A stretch of DNA of 64,000 nucleotides from an uncultured Clostridia bacterium (GTDB lineage: Bacteria > Bacillota > Clostridia > Christensenellales > UBA1242), in assembly GCA_947366895.1 (NCBI GenBank), contig CANBBP010000002.1, positions 62,001-126,000 on the forward strand, given 5' to 3'. The notes beneath the pieces are model-generated. The model did not search any database. It saw only the letters and a list, made by a program, of their open reading frames with translations, and was not told the DNA's origin. Position 1 is the stretch's first letter; each line of letters starts with the position of its first letter. The position numbers and the translations under genes were made by a program. This document shows positions 1 through 9,831 of the stretch, piece by piece.

Positions 1-10
1 AGAAATAGAC

Positions 11-889
11 ATGTATGATGATGACCCTGAAAGTGTTGCCTACGAAGAATTTTGTAAAAATTTTTATGCGGGGTCTCCTTTGCAAAGGGCTATAATAGGA
101 ACAAAAGAAAGTTTAAATAGAATAAAACAAAAAGACATTATTGAATATGTAAAAACTCATTATATTCCACAAAATATAGTTGTTTCTGTTGTTGGAGATT
201 TTTCATTAGCTTATGTTGAAAAACTAATTAAAAAATATATAAGCAAAAAATTTACTAAAAAGGCCGAAGTAGAAAAGAAACTTAAATCGCAAGTGATAAT
301 TCCTGATAAAAGTTTTAGTTTTGTTAAAAAAGATATTCAACAAACTCAAGTTGTTTTAGGGTTCCCTTGTGGTAATATTTATAGTGAAGAAAAAATGGCT
401 TATAATTTGTTTACTTTTATTTTTGGTGGGGGAATGGGTTCTCGCCTTTTCCAAAAAGTAAGGGAAGAAAATGGACTTGTTTACAGTATTAGTTGTTCAC
501 CTGAATTGTATGAATTTGGTGGTTCGGTTGTAATATCTTTTGGTACAAATGCTACAAATCAGGTTAAGGCTATTGAAATTATTAAAGCAGAAATTGATAA
601 TCTTGTTTCTAATGGCTTTACTGAAAGTGAACTATTAAGAGCTAAAACTTTTTGTAAAAGTCTTATTATTTCTGGTTTTGAAACTTGCTCTAGTATGGCT
701 AAATCTAATGCTAGCAACATTTTAACCTTTAATAGGTTAATTCCTATTGAAGAAAGACTTGAAAGTATTGAAAAAGTTACTTTAGAAGACCTTAATAGAA
801 TAATTGAAAAAATATTTAACTATGGTAATGTTTGCGGTAGTGCAGTTTCTAATAAACCTAATGAAGAACTATTTGAAGTATTTAATTAA
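11..889 (+). CDS. M16-family zinc peptidase-like protein, 5' truncated by window edge
   Basis: ORF track; 'SPLQRAIIGTKESLNRI...IIEYVKTHYIPQNIVVSVVGDF' and 'FGGGMGSRLFQKVREENGLVYSISCSPELYEFGGSVVISFGT' are typical of M16 peptidases; the HxxEH part would lie upstream of the window. Confidence 0.85.
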   Translation: MYDDDPESVAYEEFCKNFYAGSPLQRAIIGTKESLNRIKQKDIIEYVKTHYIPQNIVVSVVGDFSLAYVEKLIKKYISKKFTKKAEVEKKLKSQVIIPDKSFSFVKKDIQQTQVVLGFPCGNIYSEEKMAYNLFTFIFGGGMGSRLFQKVREENGLVYSISCSPELYEFGGSVVISFGTNATNQVKAIEIIKAEIDNLVSNGFTESELLRAKTFCKSLIISGFETCSSMAKSNASNILTFNRLIPIEERLESIEKVTLEDLNRIIEKIFNYGNVCGSAVSNKPNEELFEVFN

Positions 890-1101
890 TTTTTATTTGA
901 TTTTAAATATCATTTTATTATTTAATTTTAAGATTTATATTAAATTAAATTATTATAAACCCTATTAAATAAAATTTTATTTAACTTATTTAACTCTTAA
1001 ATATTTGAGTTTAAATTATTAGTATGTTATAATTTTAAAATAGATTTTTATGCCAAAAAAATATTTGCAAAAGAACGAGAAATAAGGAGAATTATTTACT
1101 T

Positions 1102-4100
1102 TTGGAAACTATTAAAAGAGAAAGAAAAGGAATAAGTATTAAAACAAAAAAGCAGATTGCTATTGCTTCTATAGTATTATCTTGCTTATTGTTTATTTTT
1201 ACAACTTTTGAATTTGTTTACCCTGTAAAAGCTTTTTTACTAGGGATTTTTGGCTTTATGATTTATCCTGTATTGCTTCTTGTGATTTTGTTTTGTATTG
1301 CTGTTTTAACTGGTAGGAAATTTGTTTATTCAATTAAATATATAGTTTATTTATTTCTTTGTTATTTTTTCTTTGTATGTATTTTACACATTTGCGTAAC
1401 AGGGTTTAAGGGTGGAGATTTATCTTATGGTAATTATCTTATTTCTTGTTATAAATCGGTTTATACCCCAGGTGGATTGTTAGTTGGTATTTTTACTTAT
1501 CCTATAACAGGATTATTGCATGCTGTAGCTGGTATTGTAGTTTATTCTATATTGTTTATAATATCCTTATATTTTATAATTTCTTATCTTGATGGTATTA
1601 AACAAGGAAAGATTAAACCTCCAGAACCAAAAAATTATTCTAATTTTAATAAAATAGCAACAGATATTCAAGAAAGTGAAAGAGAAGAAAAAGTTATTTC
1701 AGAAAATAAAGAAGTTGAGGACCAACCTGTAACTGCTTTAAAATTGGAAGAAGAAAAAACTTTAAAGAAAATTAATGATGAAGAAGATGTTGACATTTTT
1801 ATTAAAGATGAAACTTTACAAGATGAAGAAGTAAATTTAGCAAAAGAGAGATTAGGCTTAATTTCAAAATCAAATAATAATGAAGATGAGGAAGAACCTC
1901 CAAAAAGTAGATTATTTTCTAAACCTGAAGAAGACAACTGGAAAACTAGAGCTATGGTTACTCCAAAAGAAGATAAACCTCAAAAAATTGTTTATGATAA
2001 CAATCAAACAATAAAATCTAGACCTAAAGTTGTTAATGAAGAAAATGTTAATTATTTACGTTCTTTATATGAACCTAACTTAAATCCTAATAATCCTATT
2101 ATTAATGCTGAAACTGATGATTATAAAAGTTTATTGCATCGTAGCGATGGTTTAAGACCTTTTGAAAGAGACTTTGCATTAAATGCTAATCAAATGTTAG
2201 TTTCAAATAATAAGATAAGCAATCCACAAAATAATAATATTCCAAATAATAATTTTAATAATTCAAATACCAATTTCTCTAATAATTTTAATACAAATAA
2301 TTCAAATAGTTATAACAATAACTCTAGCGAATTTATTTCAAGACAAACTAGTGATAATGGACTGGGAATAGAACCAAATACTAATCAAAATAGATACAAT
2401 AATTATAATGCCAATGCCGGATTTAATAGCAATAATCAAAGTAATGGTAACGTGCTAAACAGCGAAAATAGGGGCAATTTTAGTCAAAATGGTGTCAATC
2501 AGTATAACAGTGGTTATTCAAACAATGTAAATACAAGCAGTAATAGTAACAATTTAAATCAAAATGCTAATATAAATAATGCTTCTCAAAGTGCAAGTTT
2601 AAATAATATAAATTCTCAACCAAAACAAGATAATGTTCCAAATTTCAGCATTAATATTGAAGGGTTGGAAGATGATTTTATAAAACCAATTAATAATATT
2701 TCAGAGCAAAAGGTTAGCCCTTTAAATCCTGTTAATTTTGATTTAAGTCAGGATAAATTTAATAAACAAGAGGAAGATAAAACTCCTAAGTTTATGCAAA
2801 AAGATAGTGCAAGTGAAGTACCTTTTAAAACTTCAAATTTAAGTGATGGCGATATTTCTTCAAGTTTAGGCACTACTTATAATCTTCCTAAAAGTTTAAT
2901 GCCACAACAATCTGCTTCAAATAATATTGCTAGTAGTGAAGATGAACTTGATAAAAACAGTGGCCCTGATTTTAGATATAATACAAAATATAATAAGCCT
3001 CCTATTGATTTACTTGAAACATATGTTAATGAGGAAGATTTATCAACAAATCATGAAAAGAACATTGAAGTTCTTGAAAGAGCTTTAGATGAGTTTAGGA
3101 TTCCTGCTAAAGTTGAAGCTGTAAGAAGGGGAGCTTCAGTTACAAGATATGAACTTCATATGCCTGCAGGTATCCCAGTTAGAAAAATTCATGCTCATGC
3201 TAGCGACATTGCTCTTGCTCTTGCCGCAAAAGGTGATGTTAGAATCGAAACTCCTATTAAAGGAAAAAGTGCTGTTGGTATTGAAGTCCCTAATGCTAAA
3301 ATTGATAAGGTTGGCTTAAAGGATATTATAGCATCTAAAGAATTTATAGAATCAAAATATCCTCTTAATTTTGCCTTAGGTAAAAATGTTGATGGTGAAG
3401 TTCAGTGTTGTAATTTAGCAAAAATGCCACACTTACTTGTTGCTGGTTCTACTGGGTCAGGTAAAAGTGTTTGCTTAAATTCTCTTCTTATAAGTTTAAT
3501 TTATAGAACAAGTCCTCAAGATTTAAGACTTTTATTGGTAGATCCTAAGTTTGTTGAATTTGGTATTTATAATGATTTACCTCATCTATTAATGCCAAAA
3601 GTTATAACCGATTCTAAAAAAGCACTTAATGCTCTTGATTGGCTTGTTAATGAAATGGAAAGAAGATATCTTTTATTCCAAGATTGTTATGTTAAGGATA
3701 TATCTGAATACAATTCTCAAACTGAAGTTATTAATAAGAAATGGCAAAAGTTACCTTATATTGTAGCAGTTATTGATGAGTTCGGTGACATTATTTTAAC
3801 AGCTGGAAGAAAAGAACTAGAAGAAAAAATTGTTAGACTTACCCAGAAAGCAAGAGCTGCTGGTATTCATATTATTTTAGCTACTCAAAGACCTAGTGTA
3901 GAAGTTATTACAGGAACTATTAAAGCAAACTTACCTGCTAGAATTTCTTTTAAAGTTACAAGTGTAGTTGATTCAAAAACAATTTTAGATTCAGGTGGTG
4001 CAGAAAAACTTATAGGTAGAGGTGATATGCTTTATTCTCCTTCTGATAATGAGCCTATGCGTTTACAAGGTGCCTTTGTTGATACCCCTGAAATTAAGAG

Positions 4101-4449
4101 AGTAATAGAATATATTAAACAAAACAATAAAGCTGTATATGATGAAAAAATTGCTAATATGATTAATAGAGAAGGTGGCCCAGGTAATAATGGTAATCCT
4201 GCTACTGTAGGTGCTTCAAGTGGTGAAGAATTTGATAGCATTATGCCAGATGCTTTGAAAATGGTTATTGAAAATGGTCAGGCCTCAATTTCTATGTTGC
4301 AACGCAGATTTTCAATAGGATTTAGTAGAGCAGCAAGAATAATCGACCAAATGGAACAAGCAAAATTTATTTCAAGCAGTGATGGAAGTAAACCTCGAAG
4401 TGTATTTATAACCATGGAAGATTATAATCAAATTTATGGAAACAAGTAA
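1102..4449 (+). CDS. ftsK: DNA translocase FtsK/SpoIIIE with N-terminal TM helices, long Asn-rich linker, RecA-like motor and C-terminal winged helix
   Basis: Walker A 'LLVAGSTGSGKSVCLNSLL', 'LLVDPKFVEFGIYNDLPHLL', 'IDEFGDIILTAGRKELEEKIVRLTQKARAAGIHIILATQRPSVEVITGTIKANLPARISFKV'; C-terminal 'ASISMLQRRFSIGFSRAARIIDQME'; TTG start with upstream aaggaga. Confidence 0.95.
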   Translation: METIKRERKGISIKTKKQIAIASIVLSCLLFIFTTFEFVYPVKAFLLGIFGFMIYPVLLLVILFCIAVLTGRKFVYSIKYIVYLFLCYFFFVCILHICVTGFKGGDLSYGNYLISCYKSVYTPGGLLVGIFTYPITGLLHAVAGIVVYSILFIISLYFIISYLDGIKQGKIKPPEPKNYSNFNKIATDIQESEREEKVISENKEVEDQPVTALKLEEEKTLKKINDEEDVDIFIKDETLQDEEVNLAKERLGLISKSNNNEDEEEPPKSRLFSKPEEDNWKTRAMVTPKEDKPQKIVYDNNQTIKSRPKVVNEENVNYLRSLYEPNLNPNNPIINAETDDYKSLLHRSDGLRPFERDFALNANQMLVSNNKISNPQNNNIPNNNFNNSNTNFSNNFNTNNSNSYNNNSSEFISRQTSDNGLGIEPNTNQNRYNNYNANAGFNSNNQSNGNVLNSENRGNFSQNGVNQYNSGYSNNVNTSSNSNNLNQNANINNASQSASLNNINSQPKQDNVPNFSINIEGLEDDFIKPINNISEQKVSPLNPVNFDLSQDKFNKQEEDKTPKFMQKDSASEVPFKTSNLSDGDISSSLGTTYNLPKSLMPQQSASNNIASSEDELDKNSGPDFRYNTKYNKPPIDLLETYVNEEDLSTNHEKNIEVLERALDEFRIPAKVEAVRRGASVTRYELHMPAGIPVRKIHAHASDIALALAAKGDVRIETPIKGKSAVGIEVPNAKIDKVGLKDIIASKEFIESKYPLNFALGKNVDGEVQCCNLAKMPHLLVAGSTGSGKSVCLNSLLISLIYRTSPQDLRLLLVDPKFVEFGIYNDLPHLLMPKVITDSKKALNALDWLVNEMERRYLLFQDCYVKDISEYNSQTEVINKKWQKLPYIVAVIDEFGDIILTAGRKELEEKIVRLTQKARAAGIHIILATQRPSVEVITGTIKANLPARISFKVTSVVDSKTILDSGGAEKLIGRGDMLYSPSDNEPMRLQGAFVDTPEIKRVIEYIKQNNKAVYDEKIANMINREGGPGNNGNPATVGASSGEEFDSIMPDALKMVIENGQASISMLQRRFSIGFSRAARIIDQMEQAKFISSSDGSKPRSVFITMEDYNQIYGNK

Positions 4450-4548
4450 TAAATATATTATTTAATTGATAATACAATTTAGATATTATCTTTGATTGTT
4501 TTTAAATTGATAAGTATTAAAATAATTGCAAAACCTTAAAGGATAAAA

Positions 4549-5958
4549 ATGAAAAAAACTAATGCAAATAATAAACAAGTTAAAAATGATGATATAAATA
4601 AACAAATAAAAATGGAGGCAAAACCAACCTTTAGTAAAAAGGTGGGTTTTGTTTCATTAGGTTGTGATAAAAATCGAGTAGATACAGAAAAAATGATTAC
4701 TGCGTTTTCTTTTTATCCTCAGTTTAGTTTTGTTAGTAATCCTGAAGAAGCAGATATAATAGTAATTAATACTTGTGCTTTTTTATGCTCTGCAAGAAAA
4801 GAGGCGGAGGAAACTATTATAGAAATGGGAGAACTAAAAAAGAAAAATCTACAAAAATTAATTGTTGTTGGATGTTTACCGCTTTTAGAGCATGATAATA
4901 TTTTAAAAAAGTTTCCGTGTGTAGATAAAGTTATTATTAAAGATGATTATAAAGACATAGCAAAAATTACTTTTGAATTATTTGGACAAAAATTTAAAAC
5001 TGCACAAAATATAAAACAGACGAGGTGGCTAACAACTCCTTTGCATTATGCTTATCTAAAAATAGCTGATGGCTGTAACAATAGATGTGCTTTTTGTAAA
5101 ATTCCTTTTATTAGAGGGAAGTATACGTCAGTACCTATAGAGGAATTAGTTTCAGAAGTTGAACTTTTATGTGAAAGAGGGGTAAAAGAAATTATTCTTG
5201 TTGCTCAGGATATAACAAGATATGGTATGGACTTATATAAAAGTTATAAATTAGTTGAACTTTTACAAATATTATCTAAAATTAAAAAATTAAGTTGGAT
5301 AAGACTTTTGTATTGTTATCCTGATATGATTGATGAAAGTTTAATTAATGAAATTAAAAATAATCATAAGGTAGTTAAATATATTGATATACCTCTACAA
5401 CATATTTCAGACAATGTTTTAAAAGGCATGAAAAGGCATAGCTCTTCTTCTCAAATAAAAGATTTAATTATTAAATTAAGAAAAGAAATACCTGAAATTA
5501 AAATTAGGTCAACTTTCATGGTAGGCTTTCCTAATGAAACTAAAAAAGACTTTAATGAATTATGTAAATTTTTAAAAGAATATAAATTAGACAATGTAGG
5601 ATTTTTTAAATATTCAAGAGAAGAAGGAACATCTTCTTATGAACTAGAAGGTCAAATAAAAGAAAAGATAAAAGATAAACGATTAAATATTGTTCAAAAA
5701 TTGCAGGAGAATATTGCCACTAGTAACAATAAGAAATACATAGGTGAAGTTTTAAAAGTAATTATTGATAGTTATGATAGTGAAAATAATTTGTTTATTG
5801 GTCGACCATATTTTTCAGCACCAGATATAGATTTCGAAATTCTATTTTCATCTTTTAGTAAATTAACTAAGGTTGGTGCGTTTGCAGATGTTGAAATTTT
5901 AGATTATAAAAATGGCTACTTTTTGGGGGAGGTTTATTATAATGAAGATAACACCTAA
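4549..5958 (+). CDS. rimO: Ribosomal protein S12 methylthiotransferase RimO
   Basis: 'VGFVSLGCDKNRVDTEKM' MTTase domain, radical SAM 'CNNRCAFCKIPFIRGKY', 'MVGFPNET'. Confidence 0.92.
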   Translation: MKKTNANNKQVKNDDINKQIKMEAKPTFSKKVGFVSLGCDKNRVDTEKMITAFSFYPQFSFVSNPEEADIIVINTCAFLCSARKEAEETIIEMGELKKKNLQKLIVVGCLPLLEHDNILKKFPCVDKVIIKDDYKDIAKITFELFGQKFKTAQNIKQTRWLTTPLHYAYLKIADGCNNRCAFCKIPFIRGKYTSVPIEELVSEVELLCERGVKEIILVAQDITRYGMDLYKSYKLVELLQILSKIKKLSWIRLLYCYPDMIDESLINEIKNNHKVVKYIDIPLQHISDNVLKGMKRHSSSSQIKDLIIKLRKEIPEIKIRSTFMVGFPNETKKDFNELCKFLKEYKLDNVGFFKYSREEGTSSYELEGQIKEKIKDKRLNIVQKLQENIATSNNKKYIGEVLKVIIDSYDSENNLFIGRPYFSAPDIDFEILFSSFSKLTKVGAFADVEILDYKNGYFLGEVYYNEDNT

Positions 5959-6640
5959 TCAAATTACATTTATAAGGATTATATTAATTCCTGTAATTAT
6001 ATTTTTTTATTTATCAAGTTCTTTTATTTATTCTGGTAAATTAATTGCTGCAGGTATTTTTGCTGTTGCTTGTTTAACGGATTTTTTAGATGGCCATTTA
6101 GCTAGAAAATATAATATGGTAACAAATTTAGGAAAGTTTTTAGATTCGATTGCAGATAAGCTTCTTGTTGTTTGTGGCTTTATTTTAATAGTAGCAGATG
6201 ATACCATTCTTTCTCCTTATGGGGTAATTGCTCTTTGTATTATTGTGGCTAGAGAATTTATTGTTAGTGCGTTAAGACAAATAGGTGCTACCAAAAATGT
6301 TGTTATTCAAGCTGATATGTGGGGAAAGATTAAAGCAAATTTTCAATTTTTTGCAGTGTTGTTGTTTATGATATATAGTTTCTTTATTGATAATGCTATT
6401 TTAAGTAATGCAATTAACTTAACATTTTTTATAGCATGTTATTCTCTTTTAGCTATTAGTATACTTGCTACAATCATTTCTGGTATTCATTATTTGGTTG
6501 CTTTTAAAGAAGTTTTTCAGGAAAGTAAGATTGTAAAAAGTGAAACTCAAAAATTAAACAAACAAGAAGAAACTACAAAAGAAAACAATACACAAGATAA
6601 AGAAATTGACAATAAAGAAAAGAATATTTCTAATAAATAA
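5942..6640 (+). CDS. pgsA: CDP-diacylglycerol-glycerol-3-phosphate 3-phosphatidyltransferase
   Basis: CDP-alcohol phosphotransferase motif 'TDFLDGHLARKYNMVTNLGKFLDSIADKLL'; ATG at 5942 preceded by ggggaggt, overlapping the rimO end. Confidence 0.92.
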   Translation: MKITPNQITFIRIILIPVIIFFYLSSSFIYSGKLIAAGIFAVACLTDFLDGHLARKYNMVTNLGKFLDSIADKLLVVCGFILIVADDTILSPYGVIALCIIVAREFIVSALRQIGATKNVVIQADMWGKIKANFQFFAVLLFMIYSFFIDNAILSNAINLTFFIACYSLLAISILATIISGIHYLVAFKEVFQESKIVKSETQKLNKQEETTKENNTQDKEIDNKEKNISNK

Positions 6641-6752
6641 GATAAAAAAATAAACTACAAAGTTAAAATTATAATTAGATAAATAAATTATTTTAAAAAT
6701 CTATTTAACTAAAATTTACTTTAAATTTAGAAAAATTAAAGAAGAAAAAAAA

Positions 6753-7979
6753 ATGAAAGTTAGTATTATTACTGTTTCAAATAATGAAATAATTTCAAGT
6801 GAAAAAAATGATAGCATTAAACTTATATCATCACAACTTTATAAAAATGGTTTTGATGTTATATTAAATCAAACTATTAAAAATGCTTCAACGATAGTAT
6901 CAAATACTTTTAAACATGCTTTAGAACTTGCTGATTGTGTTATTTTTGTTTCAGATAATGACTTTGAAAAAAGTTATATGTGTAAAAAAATAATTTGTGA
7001 GGCAATGCAAACCAAACTTGTTGTTAATAGTTATGCTAAAAAAAATATTGATGAATATTCAAAAAATGTTCCTCTAAGAAAAGAAGATTCAACCTATGCA
7101 CAAATACCTGAAATTTCTAGATGTATAAAAAATACATTAAGTGCTTTTCAGGGCTTTTTGATTGAAAAAGATAATAAGGTTGTTTTCTTTTTACCACTTA
7201 ATCATAATGAACTTCATCATATGTTTTTTTCATCTGTTTTACCTTTTATTTTGCTTAAAGCTAAAGAAAAAACTAATACTTCTTATGTTTTTAAAACTTT
7301 TGGCATAAAAGCAAGTGAAATGAATTTATTATTAAAAGATTTAATTAAAAATAAGCATAATATAGAAATTATTTGTAATGAATATTTATTAAGCGGTGAA
7401 ATATTAGTAGCAATACCAAAAAATGTTAAAACGGAAGTAATTAATAATTTTGTAAGCACACTATATAGTAAAATTTTGCCATATGTATATAGTGATAAAG
7501 ATATTTCAATGCCAGAACTTATATATTCTATTTTAACAATTAATAATAGAACTTTAGTTTTTGCTGAAGATTTTACTGCTGGTAGAATGACAAATTATGT
7601 TTATTCAGAACTCACATCTGCAAGTAATATTTTAAGAGAAGGTTATTTTGTACCTAGCAATGAAGCAAAAATTAAATTGTTAGGTGTTGATAATAATATA
7701 TTTAAAAAGAAAGAAATTGATTATGAAGAAATTGCTTATCAAATGTCTCTTGGGGCACTTGAAAACTCTGGTGCTGATATAGTAATTTCAAATTGTGGTA
7801 ATTTAGAAACAGGCGATATAACTTTTGCAATAGGTTCAAGTGAGGGAGTACACATTTATAACAAAAAGGTGGAAGGCTCTTATGAACAAAAAATTATTAT
7901 GGCAACTAATGCTATATTTTTTCAACTTATAAAAAAACTTAAACAAAATGATTTTCATTTAGGACAAACTGTGGTATAA
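6753..7979 (+). CDS. Divergent CinA-like protein (MoCF-like N-terminus, CinA C-terminal domain)
   Basis: Position between pgsA and recA; C-terminus 'AEDFTAGRMTNYVYSELTSASNILREGYFVPSNEAKIKLLGV' parallels CinA 'AES.TGG.....GAS..F.GG.V.YSNEAK..LLGV'. Confidence 0.75.
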   Translation: MKVSIITVSNNEIISSEKNDSIKLISSQLYKNGFDVILNQTIKNASTIVSNTFKHALELADCVIFVSDNDFEKSYMCKKIICEAMQTKLVVNSYAKKNIDEYSKNVPLRKEDSTYAQIPEISRCIKNTLSAFQGFLIEKDNKVVFFLPLNHNELHHMFFSSVLPFILLKAKEKTNTSYVFKTFGIKASEMNLLLKDLIKNKHNIEIICNEYLLSGEILVAIPKNVKTEVINNFVSTLYSKILPYVYSDKDISMPELIYSILTINNRTLVFAEDFTAGRMTNYVYSELTSASNILREGYFVPSNEAKIKLLGVDNNIFKKKEIDYEEIAYQMSLGALENSGADIVISNCGNLETGDITFAIGSSEGVHIYNKKVEGSYEQKIIMATNAIFFQLIKKLKQNDFHLGQTVV

Positions 7980-7980
7980 T
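7952..7980 (+). promoter_or_regulatory. Candidate recA promoter (-35 TTTTCA, extended -10 TGGTATAAT)
   Basis: TTTTCA at 7952-7957, 17-nt spacer, TATAAT at 7975-7980 with TGn upstream. Confidence 0.6.
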
Positions 7981-8108
7981 TGTTCTATAAATTGTAATAG
8001 ATTTTTGTTTATTGATATTAAAACATAAAATATTTTGTTAGTTTCTTTTAAATCAATTAATGTTTTTTATTTATTTACAAAAATCTTTATTAAAAAGGAA
8101 ATAGAAAA

Positions 8109-9128
8109 ATGGTAGATAAAAGTAAATCTCTTGAACAAGCAATCTTGCAAATAGAAAAACAATTTGGCAAAGGTTCAATTATGAAACTAGGCGAACAATC
8201 TATGGATGATATAGAAGTTATTCCAACAGGTTGTTTGGCTTTAGACAATGCTTTAGGTATAGGTGGTGTTCCTAGAGGAAGGATTATTGAAATATATGGT
8301 CCTGAATCTTCAGGTAAAACAACTGTATCTTTACATATAATTGCACAAGCTCAACAATTAGGAGGCACTGCTGCTTTTATTGATGCTGAACATGCTCTTG
8401 ACCCAGTTTATGCTGGCAAATTAGGGGTTAATTTAGATGAACTTTATGTTTCTCAACCAGACAATGGTGAACAAGCACTTGATATATGTGAGACTTTAGT
8501 TCGCAGTGGAGCTTTTGATATTGTTGTTATTGACTCTGTTGCTGCTTTAACTCCAAAAGCTGAAATTGATGGCGAAATGGGTGATAGTTTTATAGGTTTA
8601 CAAGCAAGGCTTATGAGTCAGGCTTTAAGAAAACTTGCAGGTATAACAAATAAAAGTAAATCATGTGTTATATTTATTAACCAACTTCGTGAAAAAGTTG
8701 GTGTTATGTTTGGTTCACCAGAGACAACTACAGGTGGCAAAGCACTTAAGTTTTATGCAAGTATTAGGCTTGATGTTAGAAGAATTGATGGAATTAAAGA
8801 TGGGAGTGATCTTGTAGGTAATAGAACTAGAGTTAAAGTAGTTAAAAATAAACTTGCTCCTCCATTTAAACAAGCAGAGTTTGATATTATTTATGGAAAA
8901 GGTATTTCAAACGAAGGCTGTATATTGGATTTAGCATGTGAATATGATATTATTGTAAAGAGTGGCTCATGGTTTTCTTATAAGGAAGATAAAATTGGTC
9001 AGGGAAGAGAGAATGTAAAGAACTTCCTAGAAAATAATCCTGATATAATGAAAGAAATTGAAGAAAAAATTAAACTAAAAATAAGTGGAAAAGAAATTGT
9101 TGATGAAGTTTCAGCAACAGAAGAATAA
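8109..9128 (+). CDS. recA: Recombinase RecA
   Basis: '[16 protein letters not shown]', '[19 protein letters not shown]', '[37 protein letters not shown]'. Confidence 0.98.
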   Translation: MVDKSKSLEQAILQIEKQFGKGSIMKLGEQSMDDIEVIPTGCLALDNALGIGGVPRGRIIEIYGPESSGKTTVSLHIIAQAQQLGGTAAFIDAEHALDPVYAGKLGVNLDELYVSQPDNGEQALDICETLVRSGAFDIVVIDSVAALTPKAEIDGEMGDSFIGLQARLMSQALRKLAGITNKSKSCVIFINQLREKVGVMFGSPETTTGGKALKFYASIRLDVRRIDGIKDGSDLVGNRTRVKVVKNKLAPPFKQAEFDIIYGKGISNEGCILDLACEYDIIVKSGSWFSYKEDKIGQGRENVKNFLENNPDIMKEIEEKIKLKISGKEIVDEVSATEE

Positions 9129-9208
9129 TATTTTATTAAGGTAATATTTTTTATTAATATATTATTTTTAATAAAATAAAAAATTATAATAAAATATAAA
9201 TTCAATTT

Positions 9209-9243
9209 AAAAAAAGATAGTAGAATTATTCTACTATCTTTTA
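9209..9243. terminator. Bidirectional intrinsic terminator after recA
   Basis: AAAAAGATAGTAGAATTATTCTACTATCTTTT hairpin with T tract. Confidence 0.8.
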
Positions 9244-9269
9244 ATTTAAGAATATTTGTTTTTTTACAA

Positions 9270-9575
9270 CTATAAATCTAGTTTTAAAATTAAGTTTTTA
9301 CTATTTTCAGTGTTAATGTTTTCTAAGCAATTTTTTAATAGTTCTTTTTCTTGGCTGTTAAGTATTATCCTATCTAAAACAAAATTTTTTTCAATGCCTA
9401 TTCCACCATTTTTGCCTACTTGTGTGTAAGTGGGTATTCCTGCACTTTCTAGTTCATCAAGATATCTATATACACTTCTAGTGGATATTTCAAATTTATT
9501 TGCTAAGTATTTTGCGGTAACTTTTTCTTTTTTGGTTAATTCTAATAAAATAGACAAGGATAGGTATTGTTTCAT
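9270..9575 (-). CDS. Short HTH (HTH_11/DeoR-like) transcriptional regulator without a WYL domain
   Basis: 'TKKEKVTAKYLANKFEISTRSVYRYLDELESAGIPTYTQVGKNGGIGI' HTH with wing; only 101 aa. Confidence 0.75.
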   Translation of the reverse strand: MKQYLSLSILLELTKKEKVTAKYLANKFEISTRSVYRYLDELESAGIPTYTQVGKNGGIGIEKNFVLDRIILNSQEKELLKNCLENINTENSKNLILKLDL

Positions 9576-9831
9576 TTTTTTTGAAATACTCCAATATTTT
9601 TTATTTTAATTATTATATCATAAAAAAATATTTTGTCAAACATATGTTCTATAAACTCAGTTTTATTATTATAATTTATAAAATATTTTAAAAATTTAAA
9701 ACTTTTGAATTTACAATATGTTTTTTTTTTGTTATAATCTTAACTACAATATTAGTAGAATAGAAAGTATTGCTTATTTAATTATTTAGTTTTAGCATAC
9801 TAAATAAAGTAAAAGAGGAGAACAAGAAATC

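Noticed and set aside
1668-1937. Minus-strand ORF, Ser-rich 89 aa
   Set aside because: Antisense shadow of the Glu/Lys-rich FtsK linker; composition artefact, no RBS or family.
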